Part shown: positions 16,286 to 24,356 of the stretch, in pieces
How positions within the stretch are numbered: position 1 is the first letter of the stretch
How the letters are laid out: each line of letters opens with the position of its first letter
Assembly (NCBI GenBank): GCA_942493055.1
Contig: OW818680.1
Coordinates: forward strand, 3,162,001-3,226,000
DNA: 64,000 nucleotides
Reading direction: 5' to 3'
Source of the DNA: CAIZQW01 sp942493055
Lineage (GTDB): Bacteria > Verrucomicrobiota > Kiritimatiellia > RFP12 > UBA1067
Made by a program: the position numbers and the translations under genes
Notes under the pieces: model-generated
Seen by the model: only the letters and a program-made list of their open reading frames with translations
Database searches by the model: none
Told to the model about the DNA's origin: nothing

Positions 16286-17331
16286 TTATTAGTTCCTTTC
16301 TCAGAAGCTACAGGTTCGAGTTCCATAAGGCGCTGACGGACAGTGTCGGCGTACTTCGAATCACGGAACTCAGACTGAAAACGGCGGTACGCGGCGATAG
16401 CAGCGGCTTTATTCCGCTGCTTGGTGTCATAAAAATAAGCGGTCTTATAACTGCTCTCTTCGAGCTGCTGGCTCAATTCGGCAGACCAGAGGGAGAACTG
16501 TTCACGCTGGGGATGGTTGGGCATGATCGTGAGCACCGTCCTCATAAAGGCGATGGCATCGCGGGTGTTCGCCTCGTTGGTCTCTTGGGACTTCGCGCGT
16601 TTATAACGGCAGTCCGCAGCAAAGAAGGCGGCGATCGGAGCCTCTGACGAACGCGGATAACGATTCAGCAAGCCTTCATAGATCTTGATGGCCTCCTCGA
16701 CCTCCTTCTCCTCCCGGCGAATATCCCCGGCGATCAACATGCAGGTGGGGGCGAGTGGCGCGCGGGGCGCATTGCGCACGATCTGCTCATAGCGGATACG
16801 GTCTGCAGCGGGCTCGCCCAACATCCAGCCAAACATACTGCGATTGTCGCTCCGCAAGACATTCGCCAGTTTATATTGGCGATCGAGCACTTCATTGTAG
16901 GGACAGCTTCCGGCAAAGAAGGTCAGCAGGTATTGATACTCCTCAAAGGCGCGCGCATAGTCCTTGCGCGACTCATAATGCTGCGCAAGCGCGAGCTGGG
17001 CCTCTGCGGCCTCCTTGGAGGTCGGCCATTCTCGGATCAAGGCCTCATAACCCTTCCGCGCACGACGCGACCGTCCCTCTGCATGCGCTTTCCGCGCGTA
17101 TTCCAGTTGCTTCGCGGGCGTGTCTTCGGAGACGCTGTACCAGATCGACCACGACTTCTGCTCGAGACGCTCATCGCCGTCTGGAATTTCGAAGCCCTCG
17201 AACTGATCCGTCGCATACCCCCCGCGCCGGCTGGTTGAGCCGGTTGACCGGGACCCCGAAGATTGGCCGTCTTGGGCCAGCACGCCCAGCGTCATCAGGG
17301 CCATCATAAAAAAGAGCGTCTGTTTGTTCAT
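16282..17331 (-). CDS. BamD-like outer-membrane assembly protein with TPR repeats
   Basis: 349 aa. A cleavable signal (MNKQTLFFMMALMTLGVLA) without a lipobox cysteine, so it is probably periplasmic rather than a classical BamD lipoprotein. A Ser/Arg-rich linker is followed by helical TPR pairs (RRARKGYEALIREWPTSKEA, EEAIKIYEGLLNRYPRSSEA, KAAAIAAYRRFQSEFRDSKYA). The repeat spacing is that of BamD/YfiO/CpoB proteins. First gene of a minus-strand operon that continues into the LptE-like gene (4-bp overlap), hflX and rsmI, which supports an envelope-biogenesis role. Confidence 0.7.
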   Translation of the reverse strand: MNKQTLFFMMALMTLGVLAQDGQSSGSRSTGSTSRRGGYATDQFEGFEIPDGDERLEQKSWSIWYSVSEDTPAKQLEYARKAHAEGRSRRARKGYEALIREWPTSKEAAEAQLALAQHYESRKDYARAFEEYQYLLTFFAGSCPYNEVLDRQYKLANVLRSDNRSMFGWMLGEPAADRIRYEQIVRNAPRAPLAPTCMLIAGDIRREEKEVEEAIKIYEGLLNRYPRSSEAPIAAFFAADCRYKRAKSQETNEANTRDAIAFMRTVLTIMPNHPQREQFSLWSAELSQQLEESSYKTAYFYDTKQRNKAAAIAAYRRFQSEFRDSKYADTVRQRLMELEPVASEKGTNK

Positions 17332-17465
17332 TCCGTTTTTCCTGCAAGTTCTTGCGTTTGCGCGCTACTTCAGCTAAACTAATTCTTTTTCCAGATGGAT
17401 GTGGCTTGATCCTGATCCGTCTGTTTGTGTGTTAAGTTTATCAAACCGGAAGGAACAGTTGAAGC

Positions 17466-19040
17466 ATGAAAAAGGTTCTCATCCCAACAAAATTAGATTC
17501 CGTAGCAGCAGACATTTTAAAAGCGCATGGCGGGTATACCGTGATCCAGGACGGGAAGACACCGATTGAAGAGCTGGTGAAGGCGCATCCGGACACCTAC
17601 GCGCTCATCGTGCGCAGCGAAAAAGTTCCCGCGGCCATCATCGACGTATTGCCTCAGTTGAAGGTCGTGGTCCGCGCGGGCGCCGGCTTTGATACCATCG
17701 ACACGAAGCATGCCCGCAAGAAGGGCGTGGATGTCATGAACACCCCCGGCGCGAACGCCAATGGCGTGGCCGAGGAAGTGATCGCGATGATGCTGGCGGA
17801 TGCGCGCCATATCGTCGCCGCCGACACCACCACGCGCGCCGGCTTGTGGGAGAAGAGCAAGTACATGGGCCGCGAAGTCACCAACAAGACCATCGGCATC
17901 GTGGGCTTCGGAAACATCGGACGCCTCGTCGCCAAGCGCCTCGCAGGCTTTGAATGCCGCTTCCTGGCGTATGATCCGATTGTCAACAGCGACCGCATGC
18001 GCGAACTGGGCATTGAGAGCGCAACGCTGGAACAGATTTTTGAGCAGTGCGATTATGTGACCCTTCACATCCCGGGCGGTGAAAGCACCAAGAACCTGGT
18101 CGGCGCGAAGCTGCTCGGACTCATGAAGAAGGGCGCCACCCTCGTCAACTGCGCACGCTATGGCATTATCGATGAAGACGCATTCCGCGCCATCAAAGCT
18201 GAAAAGGGCTTGCGTTACTTGAACGATGTCTACACCAAGGACGAAGCCGGTCCGAAGCCCATGGTCGATATCGCTGACCTCATGCTGCCCCACCTGGGCG
18301 CGAACACGAACGAAGCGAACTTTGTCGCCGCCGAGCGTTCCGCCAAGGAGCTCATTGACCTGGATGAGAAGGGCGATATGAGTTGCATCGTGAACCGTGA
18401 CATCCCCGAGGGACTGGAGCGCGCCTATTGCGAACTGGCCTTCAACCTCGCCATGCTCGTCCGTCAACTCGCGGGCACAACCCGTCCCATCAAGCTGATT
18501 GAAACCAGTTTCTATGGCCAGCTCGCCCCCTTCGGCAAGTGGCTGACGGTCTCGCTCCTCTCCGGACTCTGGAAGGACTTCGACCGTTACAATGATTACA
18601 AGGCCGCTCTCAAGTTCCTCAAGGAGATGGGCATCGAGCTCGTGAACCGCGAGACCATTGACAAGGGCTATGGCAATGCGCTGACCGTGGACATCTCCGT
18701 GGAACAGCCGGATAAGCAGCTCAAGAGCTACAGCGTGCGTGGCACCGTGACCGAAAGCCGCGTGATGGTCTCGCGCATCGATGAATTTGACCGCCTCTAT
18801 TTCGAGCCCAGCGGCATGACGCTCTTCTGCGTCTACGAGGACCGCCCGGGCGTCATCGCCACCATCAGCCGCAAGCTGGCGGATGCAGGCATCAACATCG
18901 AAGACATGCGCAACCCGCATGACACCAAGACCAACCGCTCGCTCGCGATCGTCAAAGTCAACACATGCGTCGGAGAAGCCCTCCTCGCAGAGATCAGCAA
19001 GGAGATCTCCGCGCACGCGGCTGTGTGCACCGAGGTTTAA
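17466..19040 (+). CDS. serA: D-3-phosphoglycerate dehydrogenase
   Basis: 524 aa, the long bacterial form. NAD-binding motif GIVGFGNIGRLVAKRL, catalytic arginine in VNCARYGIIDEDAF, glutamate in KDEAGPKP and histidine in LPHLGANTNEAN are all present. A middle allosteric substrate-binding domain (about 320-450) and a C-terminal ACT domain (FCVYEDRPGVIATISRKLADAGINIEDM) follow, so serine feedback is likely. It oxidises 3-phosphoglycerate in the first step of serine synthesis. GGAAGGA lies upstream of the ATG. It is divergent from the BamD-like operon and convergent with the PilT-fusion gene (9 bp between stops). A full-length antisense frame is a codon-bias shadow. Confidence 0.96.
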   Translation: MKKVLIPTKLDSVAADILKAHGGYTVIQDGKTPIEELVKAHPDTYALIVRSEKVPAAIIDVLPQLKVVVRAGAGFDTIDTKHARKKGVDVMNTPGANANGVAEEVIAMMLADARHIVAADTTTRAGLWEKSKYMGREVTNKTIGIVGFGNIGRLVAKRLAGFECRFLAYDPIVNSDRMRELGIESATLEQIFEQCDYVTLHIPGGESTKNLVGAKLLGLMKKGATLVNCARYGIIDEDAFRAIKAEKGLRYLNDVYTKDEAGPKPMVDIADLMLPHLGANTNEANFVAAERSAKELIDLDEKGDMSCIVNRDIPEGLERAYCELAFNLAMLVRQLAGTTRPIKLIETSFYGQLAPFGKWLTVSLLSGLWKDFDRYNDYKAALKFLKEMGIELVNRETIDKGYGNALTVDISVEQPDKQLKSYSVRGTVTESRVMVSRIDEFDRLYFEPSGMTLFCVYEDRPGVIATISRKLADAGINIEDMRNPHDTKTNRSLAIVKVNTCVGEALLAEISKEISAHAAVCTEV

Positions 19041-19049
19041 GAAAACGCT

Positions 19050-21245
19050 CTAGCCAAACCGCTTGGCATCGGTCAGATATTTTCCGAGCTCTTCTTGGGC
19101 GATCAGCCCGCGTTGGGCCAGGGCGTTCATGTAGTATTCGAGCGTCAGCATGCCGTCCTTCTGGCTGGTCTCAATAATGGATTGCAGCTGGAACGTTTTG
19201 TTGTCGCGGATCAGCGCACAGACCGGCGGCGTTGCGATCATCACCTCAAAGGCCGCAATGCGGCCTTTTCCGTCCTGGCGGGGCAAGAGGCGCTGCGAGA
19301 CGATTCCGATCAACGCGGAGGCCAGTTGTTGGCGGATCTGGTTCTGATGCTCCGCCGAAAAGGAGTCGATGATGCGGTCGATGGTCTGCGGCGCCGTGTT
19401 TGTGTGAAGGGTCGCAAAGACCAAGTGCCCGGTTTCTGAAGCGGTCAGCGCGGCCGCCATGGTCGCCGTATCGCGCATTTCGCCGACCATGATGATATCG
19501 GGCGCTTGACGCATGGCGTGTTTCAAAGCGGTCGCAAAAGAAAGGGTGTCGGAGTGAACCTCCCGCTGCTCGATAATGGACAGGTCGTTGGTGTAGGCGA
19601 ACTCGACCGGGTCTTCGATGGTGATGATGTGCGCCGGGCGCGTATGGTTGATGGCGTCGACCAGGCTGGCCAGCGTGGTGGACTTTCCGCTGCCCGTCGG
19701 CCCGACGACAAGGATAAGCCCCTGCTTCTTCTGCGTCAGCTCGATGACGCGGGGAGGGATTCCGAGGCGTTCGGGCTTGGGGATTTCATTGTTCACGATG
19801 CGCAGCACAGTGCCCAAGGAGCCCCGCTGATAGAAGACGTTGACGCGGAAGCGGCTGTTCTTTTTTTCTCCGCTTGGCCCTGCCAAGAGGAAGGAGAGCG
19901 AAAAGTCGAGCTCGCGGTTCTCTTCCAGCGCGGTACGCTGGCGCTGGTTGATGATGCTCAAGACGAGACGGCGCACGTCACTGTCGCACAAGGGCGGTAA
20001 ATCGACGGCGCACCACTCCCCGTTGATTCGGACGGTAGGCGGTTTGCCGACCGTCAGTAAGAGATCACTGGCCCGTTGGTGGGCGGCCAGGGAGAGCAGG
20101 TCGATCATGTCCAGCGTGTCCGTGTCGTCTTGGCTGGTCTTGTCACCGTAGTGCTGACGGAACGTGTCCGAGCCCGCCTCCATGCCGCGCACCAACAAGT
20201 CGAACTCGTCGATGTTGTCGGCCGCGCGCCGCGCATCGGCCAGCGTGATTTCGCCCGCCTGGTAGAGACGGAAAATCTCCCGGCAGAACGTTTGCATGCC
20301 GGGCACGCTGGTCTGCCTGAGCAGGTCGTCCAGCATCAGGTAGTTGCGGTCCTCAATAAGCTTGCGGACAGTCGATGAGGTCAGCAGAACCTCAACGGCC
20401 GGCACCATGCCTTCCGTTTTCGCAGACGGCAACAGGCGTTGCGCCACGACACCCAGCAGCGCCATGGAGACGTCCGTTGCGACCTGGTTGCGCACGTCCG
20501 CAGGGAACATGGTGATGATCCGCTCGATCGTCTGGATCGCGTTCGAAGTATGGACAGTCGCAATCACCAAATGACCCGTGAGCGCGGCGTTGACGGCGAC
20601 CTGCATGGTTTCCGTGTCGCGCATTTCCCCGATGACAATGACATCCGGATTTTCCCGCAGCCCGCTCCGCAACGCGTCGACAAAGTTCTCCGCATGCACA
20701 TTGATCTCGCGCTGGGAAATCAGCGACTGAATGTCGGTGTGGACAAACTCGACGGGATCCTCCAGCGTCAGGATGTGTTTGCTCGCCGTCCGGTTGATGT
20801 GATTGACCATGGTCGCCAGCGTGGTGGACTTTCCACTGCCCGTTGAGCCGACAACCAGAATCAGCCCCCGGTCGTGCGTGCAAAGCTCCAGCAGGACGGG
20901 CGGCAGGTGCAGCGCCTCCGCATGGAGCTGGCCTCCCATACGCAGCGGACGCGCGACAAAAGCAGAGCCCTGCAACGTGCTGAAAAAATTCAGGCGGAAG
21001 CGCTCTGTTCTTGACAGCATAAAAGAGATGTCACGCGTGCCTTTGCGCTGATAGAGGGCCTCGCTGTTTTCGCCAAGGATGGCGAGGCGGAAGGCGCAAA
21101 CCTCCTCTTCCGTAATGGGGGTCGGGTCCTCAACGGGCGTGACCTGTCCCTTGACGCGAAAATAGGGCGGCTTCGTGGCGGTGATAAAGAGGTCGGAGGC
21201 GTTCAGCGCCAAGGCCTGTTGCAGGAGAATGTGAAAGGTTGTCAT
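19050..21245 (-). CDS. Tandem PilU-PilT fusion: two retraction-type ATPase modules in one chain
   Basis: 731 aa, twice the length of PilT. Module 1 (about 1-365) has Walker A GSTGSGKST (133-141), LEDPVEFVH, GEMRDTETM and HTSNAIQTIERI, and ends with a GEITLADARRAADN tail like that of PilU. Module 2 (about 376-731) has Walker A GPTGSGKST (515-523), IEDPVEFAY, GEMRDTATM, HTNTAPQTIDRIID and a PilT-like C-terminus (ALIRDNKTFQLQSIIETSQKDGMLTLEYYM). Both modules keep Walker and Asp/His-box residues, so both could hydrolyse ATP. Such ATPases power type IV pilus retraction. No other pilus genes are in the window. It lies 25 bp after the zinc-motif membrane protein gene and is probably co-transcribed with it. 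Confidence 0.9.
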   Translation of the reverse strand: MTTFHILLQQALALNASDLFITATKPPYFRVKGQVTPVEDPTPITEEEVCAFRLAILGENSEALYQRKGTRDISFMLSRTERFRLNFFSTLQGSAFVARPLRMGGQLHAEALHLPPVLLELCTHDRGLILVVGSTGSGKSTTLATMVNHINRTASKHILTLEDPVEFVHTDIQSLISQREINVHAENFVDALRSGLRENPDVIVIGEMRDTETMQVAVNAALTGHLVIATVHTSNAIQTIERIITMFPADVRNQVATDVSMALLGVVAQRLLPSAKTEGMVPAVEVLLTSSTVRKLIEDRNYLMLDDLLRQTSVPGMQTFCREIFRLYQAGEITLADARRAADNIDEFDLLVRGMEAGSDTFRQHYGDKTSQDDTDTLDMIDLLSLAAHQRASDLLLTVGKPPTVRINGEWCAVDLPPLCDSDVRRLVLSIINQRQRTALEENRELDFSLSFLLAGPSGEKKNSRFRVNVFYQRGSLGTVLRIVNNEIPKPERLGIPPRVIELTQKKQGLILVVGPTGSGKSTTLASLVDAINHTRPAHIITIEDPVEFAYTNDLSIIEQREVHSDTLSFATALKHAMRQAPDIIMVGEMRDTATMAAALTASETGHLVFATLHTNTAPQTIDRIIDSFSAEHQNQIRQQLASALIGIVSQRLLPRQDGKGRIAAFEVMIATPPVCALIRDNKTFQLQSIIETSQKDGMLTLEYYMNALAQRGLIAQEELGKYLTDAKRFG

Positions 21246-21270
21246 AGGGCATTCGCTCCCGGAAGGGGTG

Positions 21271-22356
21271 TCATTTGTTTAAGGGCTGATCGCTGTCGGT
21301 AAAGGTGCCGGCCAAAGGGTCGGAGTCCTCGCTCGCCTGGGTTAAGCCGGGAACAGCAAGGGGGCCCGTCTCTTTCTTTTTCCCTGTAAACAGCCCTTTG
21401 ATAAACGAGAAGCACAAAGAAACGAAGGCCAGCCCCATGCAAATGCAAGACCCATTCCAAATATAGGTGTTGATTTTAATCCGCCGCTCCAGCTTGGACT
21501 TGGTGATTTCCAGCTCTATACGGTTGAGCGACCTCGGATACTTTTCAACGAAGCGGTCGATTTCCCGCGTCATCACGGCGATGCCAGAGGTGGGAAGGTT
21601 TTCCAGGCTCGAACAGATGGCCTGATAGTCCCTCTCTTCTTGTTCGCGTAGCGCCTGTTCCGCTTCTCTCTTTTGGGTGTCAGCCTCTTTCTTCGCAAGC
21701 TCGGCCTCACTTTTTGTCAAAGCCTGCTTCACCTCATCCAAGTCTGTCCGGTGGGCATATTTGTTCACTACGTCCTTTAGCGCTGTGATGCGCTGCTGCG
21801 GTACATACTCCGCCAGGGCTTTTTTCGACGCTGCCGCGAACTGGATGTTTTCAGTTGCGAGCGCTTTGATTTCGTTCAGCACAATAGTGACCTGCTCTTT
21901 GACGCTCGGACTTAACTGGACAATCTTTCCGGTTCCGACGCAATTTAAGCAGCGGGCGGTGCCTCCCTGTGCTGTCGAAACAGGGGCTTGTCTCATTCCC
22001 GTGCCCCCGCAGGTTTGGCACGGGACAAGCCAATCCGCCGGCGTCAGACGCTCAGCTAATGCCGTGCCCTCTTTCGGATATCGCGTCTGCACCTTTTGTA
22101 AGGCTGAAGCAAACAGATTGGTGTTCATCTGCAACAGATTCTTGACCGCGAACAAGAACATTACGCGGCTGCGAATATCGGGCGCGTAGGCATCCGAGCG
22201 GATGACCTCTTGGAAGGTCTGCCAGGCCTTGGGGTCATTCTGCGTCTTCAACAGCGTGTCCGACGCACTGATCACCTCCGCATCGGTACTCGTCTGCTGC
22301 GAAAACAAACATGTCGAGACAAGCGAAACAAGAACCATGGTAACGATTTTCTTCAT
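21271..22356 (-). CDS. Secreted/membrane protein with DnaJ-like CxxCxGxG motifs, unknown function
   Basis: 361 aa. Signal peptide (KKIVTMVLVSLVSTCLFS), then a helical part, then two zinc-type motifs CQTCGGTG and CLNCVGTG (like the DnaJ central zinc domain, half as many repeats), a charged coiled coil (about 195-260, KSEAELAKKEADTQKREAE) and a membrane segment (about 300-325, ICMGLAFVSLCFSFIKGLF) before a short cytoplasmic tail. I know similar proteins only as uncharacterised. It is directly upstream of the PilU-PilT gene on the same strand. Confidence 0.75.
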   Translation of the reverse strand: MKKIVTMVLVSLVSTCLFSQQTSTDAEVISASDTLLKTQNDPKAWQTFQEVIRSDAYAPDIRSRVMFLFAVKNLLQMNTNLFASALQKVQTRYPKEGTALAERLTPADWLVPCQTCGGTGMRQAPVSTAQGGTARCLNCVGTGKIVQLSPSVKEQVTIVLNEIKALATENIQFAAASKKALAEYVPQQRITALKDVVNKYAHRTDLDEVKQALTKSEAELAKKEADTQKREAEQALREQEERDYQAICSSLENLPTSGIAVMTREIDRFVEKYPRSLNRIELEITKSKLERRIKINTYIWNGSCICMGLAFVSLCFSFIKGLFTGKKKETGPLAVPGLTQASEDSDPLAGTFTDSDQPLNK

Positions 22357-22442
22357 GAGCGGCCTTTACTTTTTATTATTTTTATAATATCTACTATTCA
22401 TCGGTGACGCAATAGAGAAATGTGGTCGAGCGCACAGTTCGC

Positions 22443-22698
22443 TCACTCCTTGAGCTTATTCCACTCTTCTTCGGTACCTTTTGACTTCTGATACTCCATC
22501 ATGATTTTCCAGGTGCCGCGCTTCAGAACGGTTAGCCTTGTAGCCCGCGAAGTCGCCTTCTCTGACACAGCGGGAGACCTCGGCCCAGTAGCTGTTCAGC
22601 TCTTTGATGCGCGCGGGCAAATCAACCGGCGCTTTTTCAGTTAGCCCTAAAACAGCTGCCAACGTTACCATTAAAAAAAGCGTTCCTATTTTATTCAT
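22443..22698 (-). pseudogene. Broken secreted NTF2-like (DUF4440-type) gene with internal deletion
   Basis: The frame from ATG 22698 gives a signal peptide (MNKIGTLFLMVTLAAVLG) and ELNSYWAEVSRCVREGDFAGYKA, the first helix of a small NTF2/SnoaL-like domain. It then runs into a non-homologous tail. In the next frame the same bases read KRGTWKIMMEYQKSKGTEE and end WNKLKE, which looks like the C-terminus of the same fold, stopping at 22443. The middle (about 70-80 residues) is missing, so an internal deletion plus a frame change has killed the gene. The family is inferred from both ends. Confidence 0.55.
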
Positions 22699-23465
22699 CT
22701 GATTTCCTTTCATTCTGCGGCCATGCAATAAAAGCCATACGCACGACTCATTATGTCGCGGATTATACTCGTTTTTGTCTTTTATATTCAAGGCGCAAGT
22801 AAAACTCCAAAAGTGGCGCGCGGCGCACAAGAAACTGGGTGAACAGGCATCCTGCCCAATGCCTCTAACTTTTCGCAGCCCGTTTCTTCAGTGTTAGCTT
22901 GTTGCAATCGAAGGGCTTATCCCCTGGGAGCGCCGACGTCCCCATCGGCCTTGACCGCCCGCGCCACCTTTTTTGCCGACGAGGACGTCGGAGTTCCCAG
23001 AGCAATAAGGTGGCGGAGCCGTCTCGGCTCCGGCGGGCAAGATGCCCGCGCTCCTTTGAGGGCAGCAACAGAAGGGAGCGTGGGCGTCCCGCCCGCATGA
23101 AAGAGGAGGGTCATTTTTGCACCTGCAAGACACAAAGAACCATTTCTGACTGTACCCCTGACTGTACCCCTCACTGTGCCCCGACTCGGGCCCCGAAGGG
23201 CCTCTTGGAGGCAGGTTTGTCTGCTCAGTCAACTGCCCCACCGTGCCAACATCTGCCGCCAGCCACCCCGCCATTTTTCTTTTAACCTCTGTGCGTCCAC
23301 TGAGTGGGCGCGCGAACATCCGTCCCGGACAACAGGGGGGACAGACAATCCTTTGAGCCCGTATTCGGCCAGCAAATCCAGCCCATACACAAAACCGTAT
23401 GTATGCCCATAATAAATTCCTTTTCTGTAGCGGAGCGTTCACGCACATGCTATCATTATTCGCAA
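22699..23465. other. Repeat-rich intergenic region before prmA
   Basis: About 770 bp without a credible gene. It holds hairpins such as CTGGGAGCGCCGACGTCC / GGACGTCGGAGTTCCCAG (about 22924-23000), the dispersed repeat at 22996-23115, and three near-copies of a 12-bp unit (ACTGTACCCCTG) near 23149-23185. Short ORFs here are palindrome artefacts. Just before prmA, TATCAT (23451-23456) could be a -10 box. Confidence 0.5.
22996..23115. repeat. Dispersed hairpin-array repeat, copy A
   Basis: About 115-120 bp nearly identical to 57421-57540. It contains back-to-back hairpins CGGAGCCG/CGGCTCCG and CGGGCAAGATGCCCG, then AGGGCAGCAACAGAAGGGAG and a second GC-rich stem. A 29-bp piece that precedes copy B is also found upstream here at 22829-22857, with unrelated sequence between. 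Non-coding. Confidence 0.8.
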
Positions 23466-24356
23466 ATGATTTCTGACACACTGACTGTTGTTTCCTGCGC
23501 CATTGCGGAGGAAGATGTTGATGCACTCTTTGAACTGCTGGATTCGGATGTTTTTACGCCGACCGCGTGGTTTGACCTGGAGACCAAGGTCTGCCGTATC
23601 GATGTGTTCTTAGAGGACGCTTCGCAGGCGGATTTTGTGAGCAAGTCGCTGATGCAGGCTGCTGAACTGGCGGGCCTGCCACCGCTCAAGCCCGAGCTTT
23701 CGACACTGGCGCGCGCGGACTGGGCTGAAGCCTGGAAGCGCTTCTTCCATGTGGAGAAAATTTCCGACCGCGTGGTGGTGCGTCCGTCCTGGGAAAAATA
23801 CGAGGCGAAACCGGGCGAAGTGATCATCACGCTGGATCCCGGACTCAGCTTCGGCACCGGCAAACATGCGACGACCCAGGGCTGTCTCCGCTTTCTGGAT
23901 CAGCTAGCTGCAGAGGATGTGAACCGAACGGTGCTCGACATGGGGTGCGGCTCCGGAATCTTGGCGATTGGCGCGGCGCTGCTCGGGTTCAAGGATGTAC
24001 GCGGCTTTGATAACGACCCGGACTGCAAAAAGGTGTCTGATGAGAATGCCGCCATCAACAACGTCTCGATCCCCTTTACCATCGACGACCTGTCACATGC
24101 CTACCCTCCTGCCGACATCGTGGTCGCGAATATTCTCGCGCCTGTGCTCATCCAGTTCGCAAAACCCATTGTTGAATCCCTCTCTCCCTTTTCTCACACC
24201 TTGCAAGGTGTGAGAAAATCACCCAGTCTGATTTTGTCAGGTATTCTGGTGGAACAGTACCCGTCTGTGAAAGCGGCGTATGAAGCACTCGGATTGAAAG
24301 AAGTGGAGTCGATTCGCATCGAGAATTGGCGCACAGGGCTCTTTAAACGTGTATGA
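23466..24356 (+). CDS. prmA: Ribosomal protein L11 methyltransferase
   Basis: 296 aa from ATG 23466. An upstream in-frame extension is rejected as it would cross the repeat region and is not PrmA-like. Motifs: LDPGLSFGTGKHATTQGCL, VLDMGCGSGILAIGAALLG (SAM motif I) and VVANILAPVLI. The enzyme trimethylates ribosomal protein L11. Between KPIVESL and PSLILSGIL about a dozen extra residues (SPFSHTLQGVRKS) are encoded by a perfect 30-bp palindrome. No Shine-Dalgarno is visible; a -10-like TATCAT ends 9 nt before the ATG, so a leaderless transcript is possible. The stop overlaps the HNH-IspH start (ATGA). Confidence 0.93.
   Translation: MISDTLTVVSCAIAEEDVDALFELLDSDVFTPTAWFDLETKVCRIDVFLEDASQADFVSKSLMQAAELAGLPPLKPELSTLARADWAEAWKRFFHVEKISDRVVVRPSWEKYEAKPGEVIITLDPGLSFGTGKHATTQGCLRFLDQLAAEDVNRTVLDMGCGSGILAIGAALLGFKDVRGFDNDPDCKKVSDENAAINNVSIPFTIDDLSHAYPPADIVVANILAPVLIQFAKPIVESLSPFSHTLQGVRKSPSLILSGILVEQYPSVKAAYEALGLKEVESIRIENWRTGLFKRV
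24189..24218. repeat. Perfect 30-bp palindrome inside prmA
   Basis: TTTTCTCACACCTTG followed directly by CAAGGTGTGAGAAAA, an exact inverted repeat with no loop. It is read in frame as part of PrmA and sits at a surface-loop position in a conserved gene, which suggests a palindromic element insertion. Confidence 0.85.

Noticed and set aside
17517..19016. 499-codon open frame on the minus strand opposite serA
   Set aside because: It mirrors the codon structure of a full-length SerA with all motifs. The antisense product has no recognisable domain and no ribosome-binding site.
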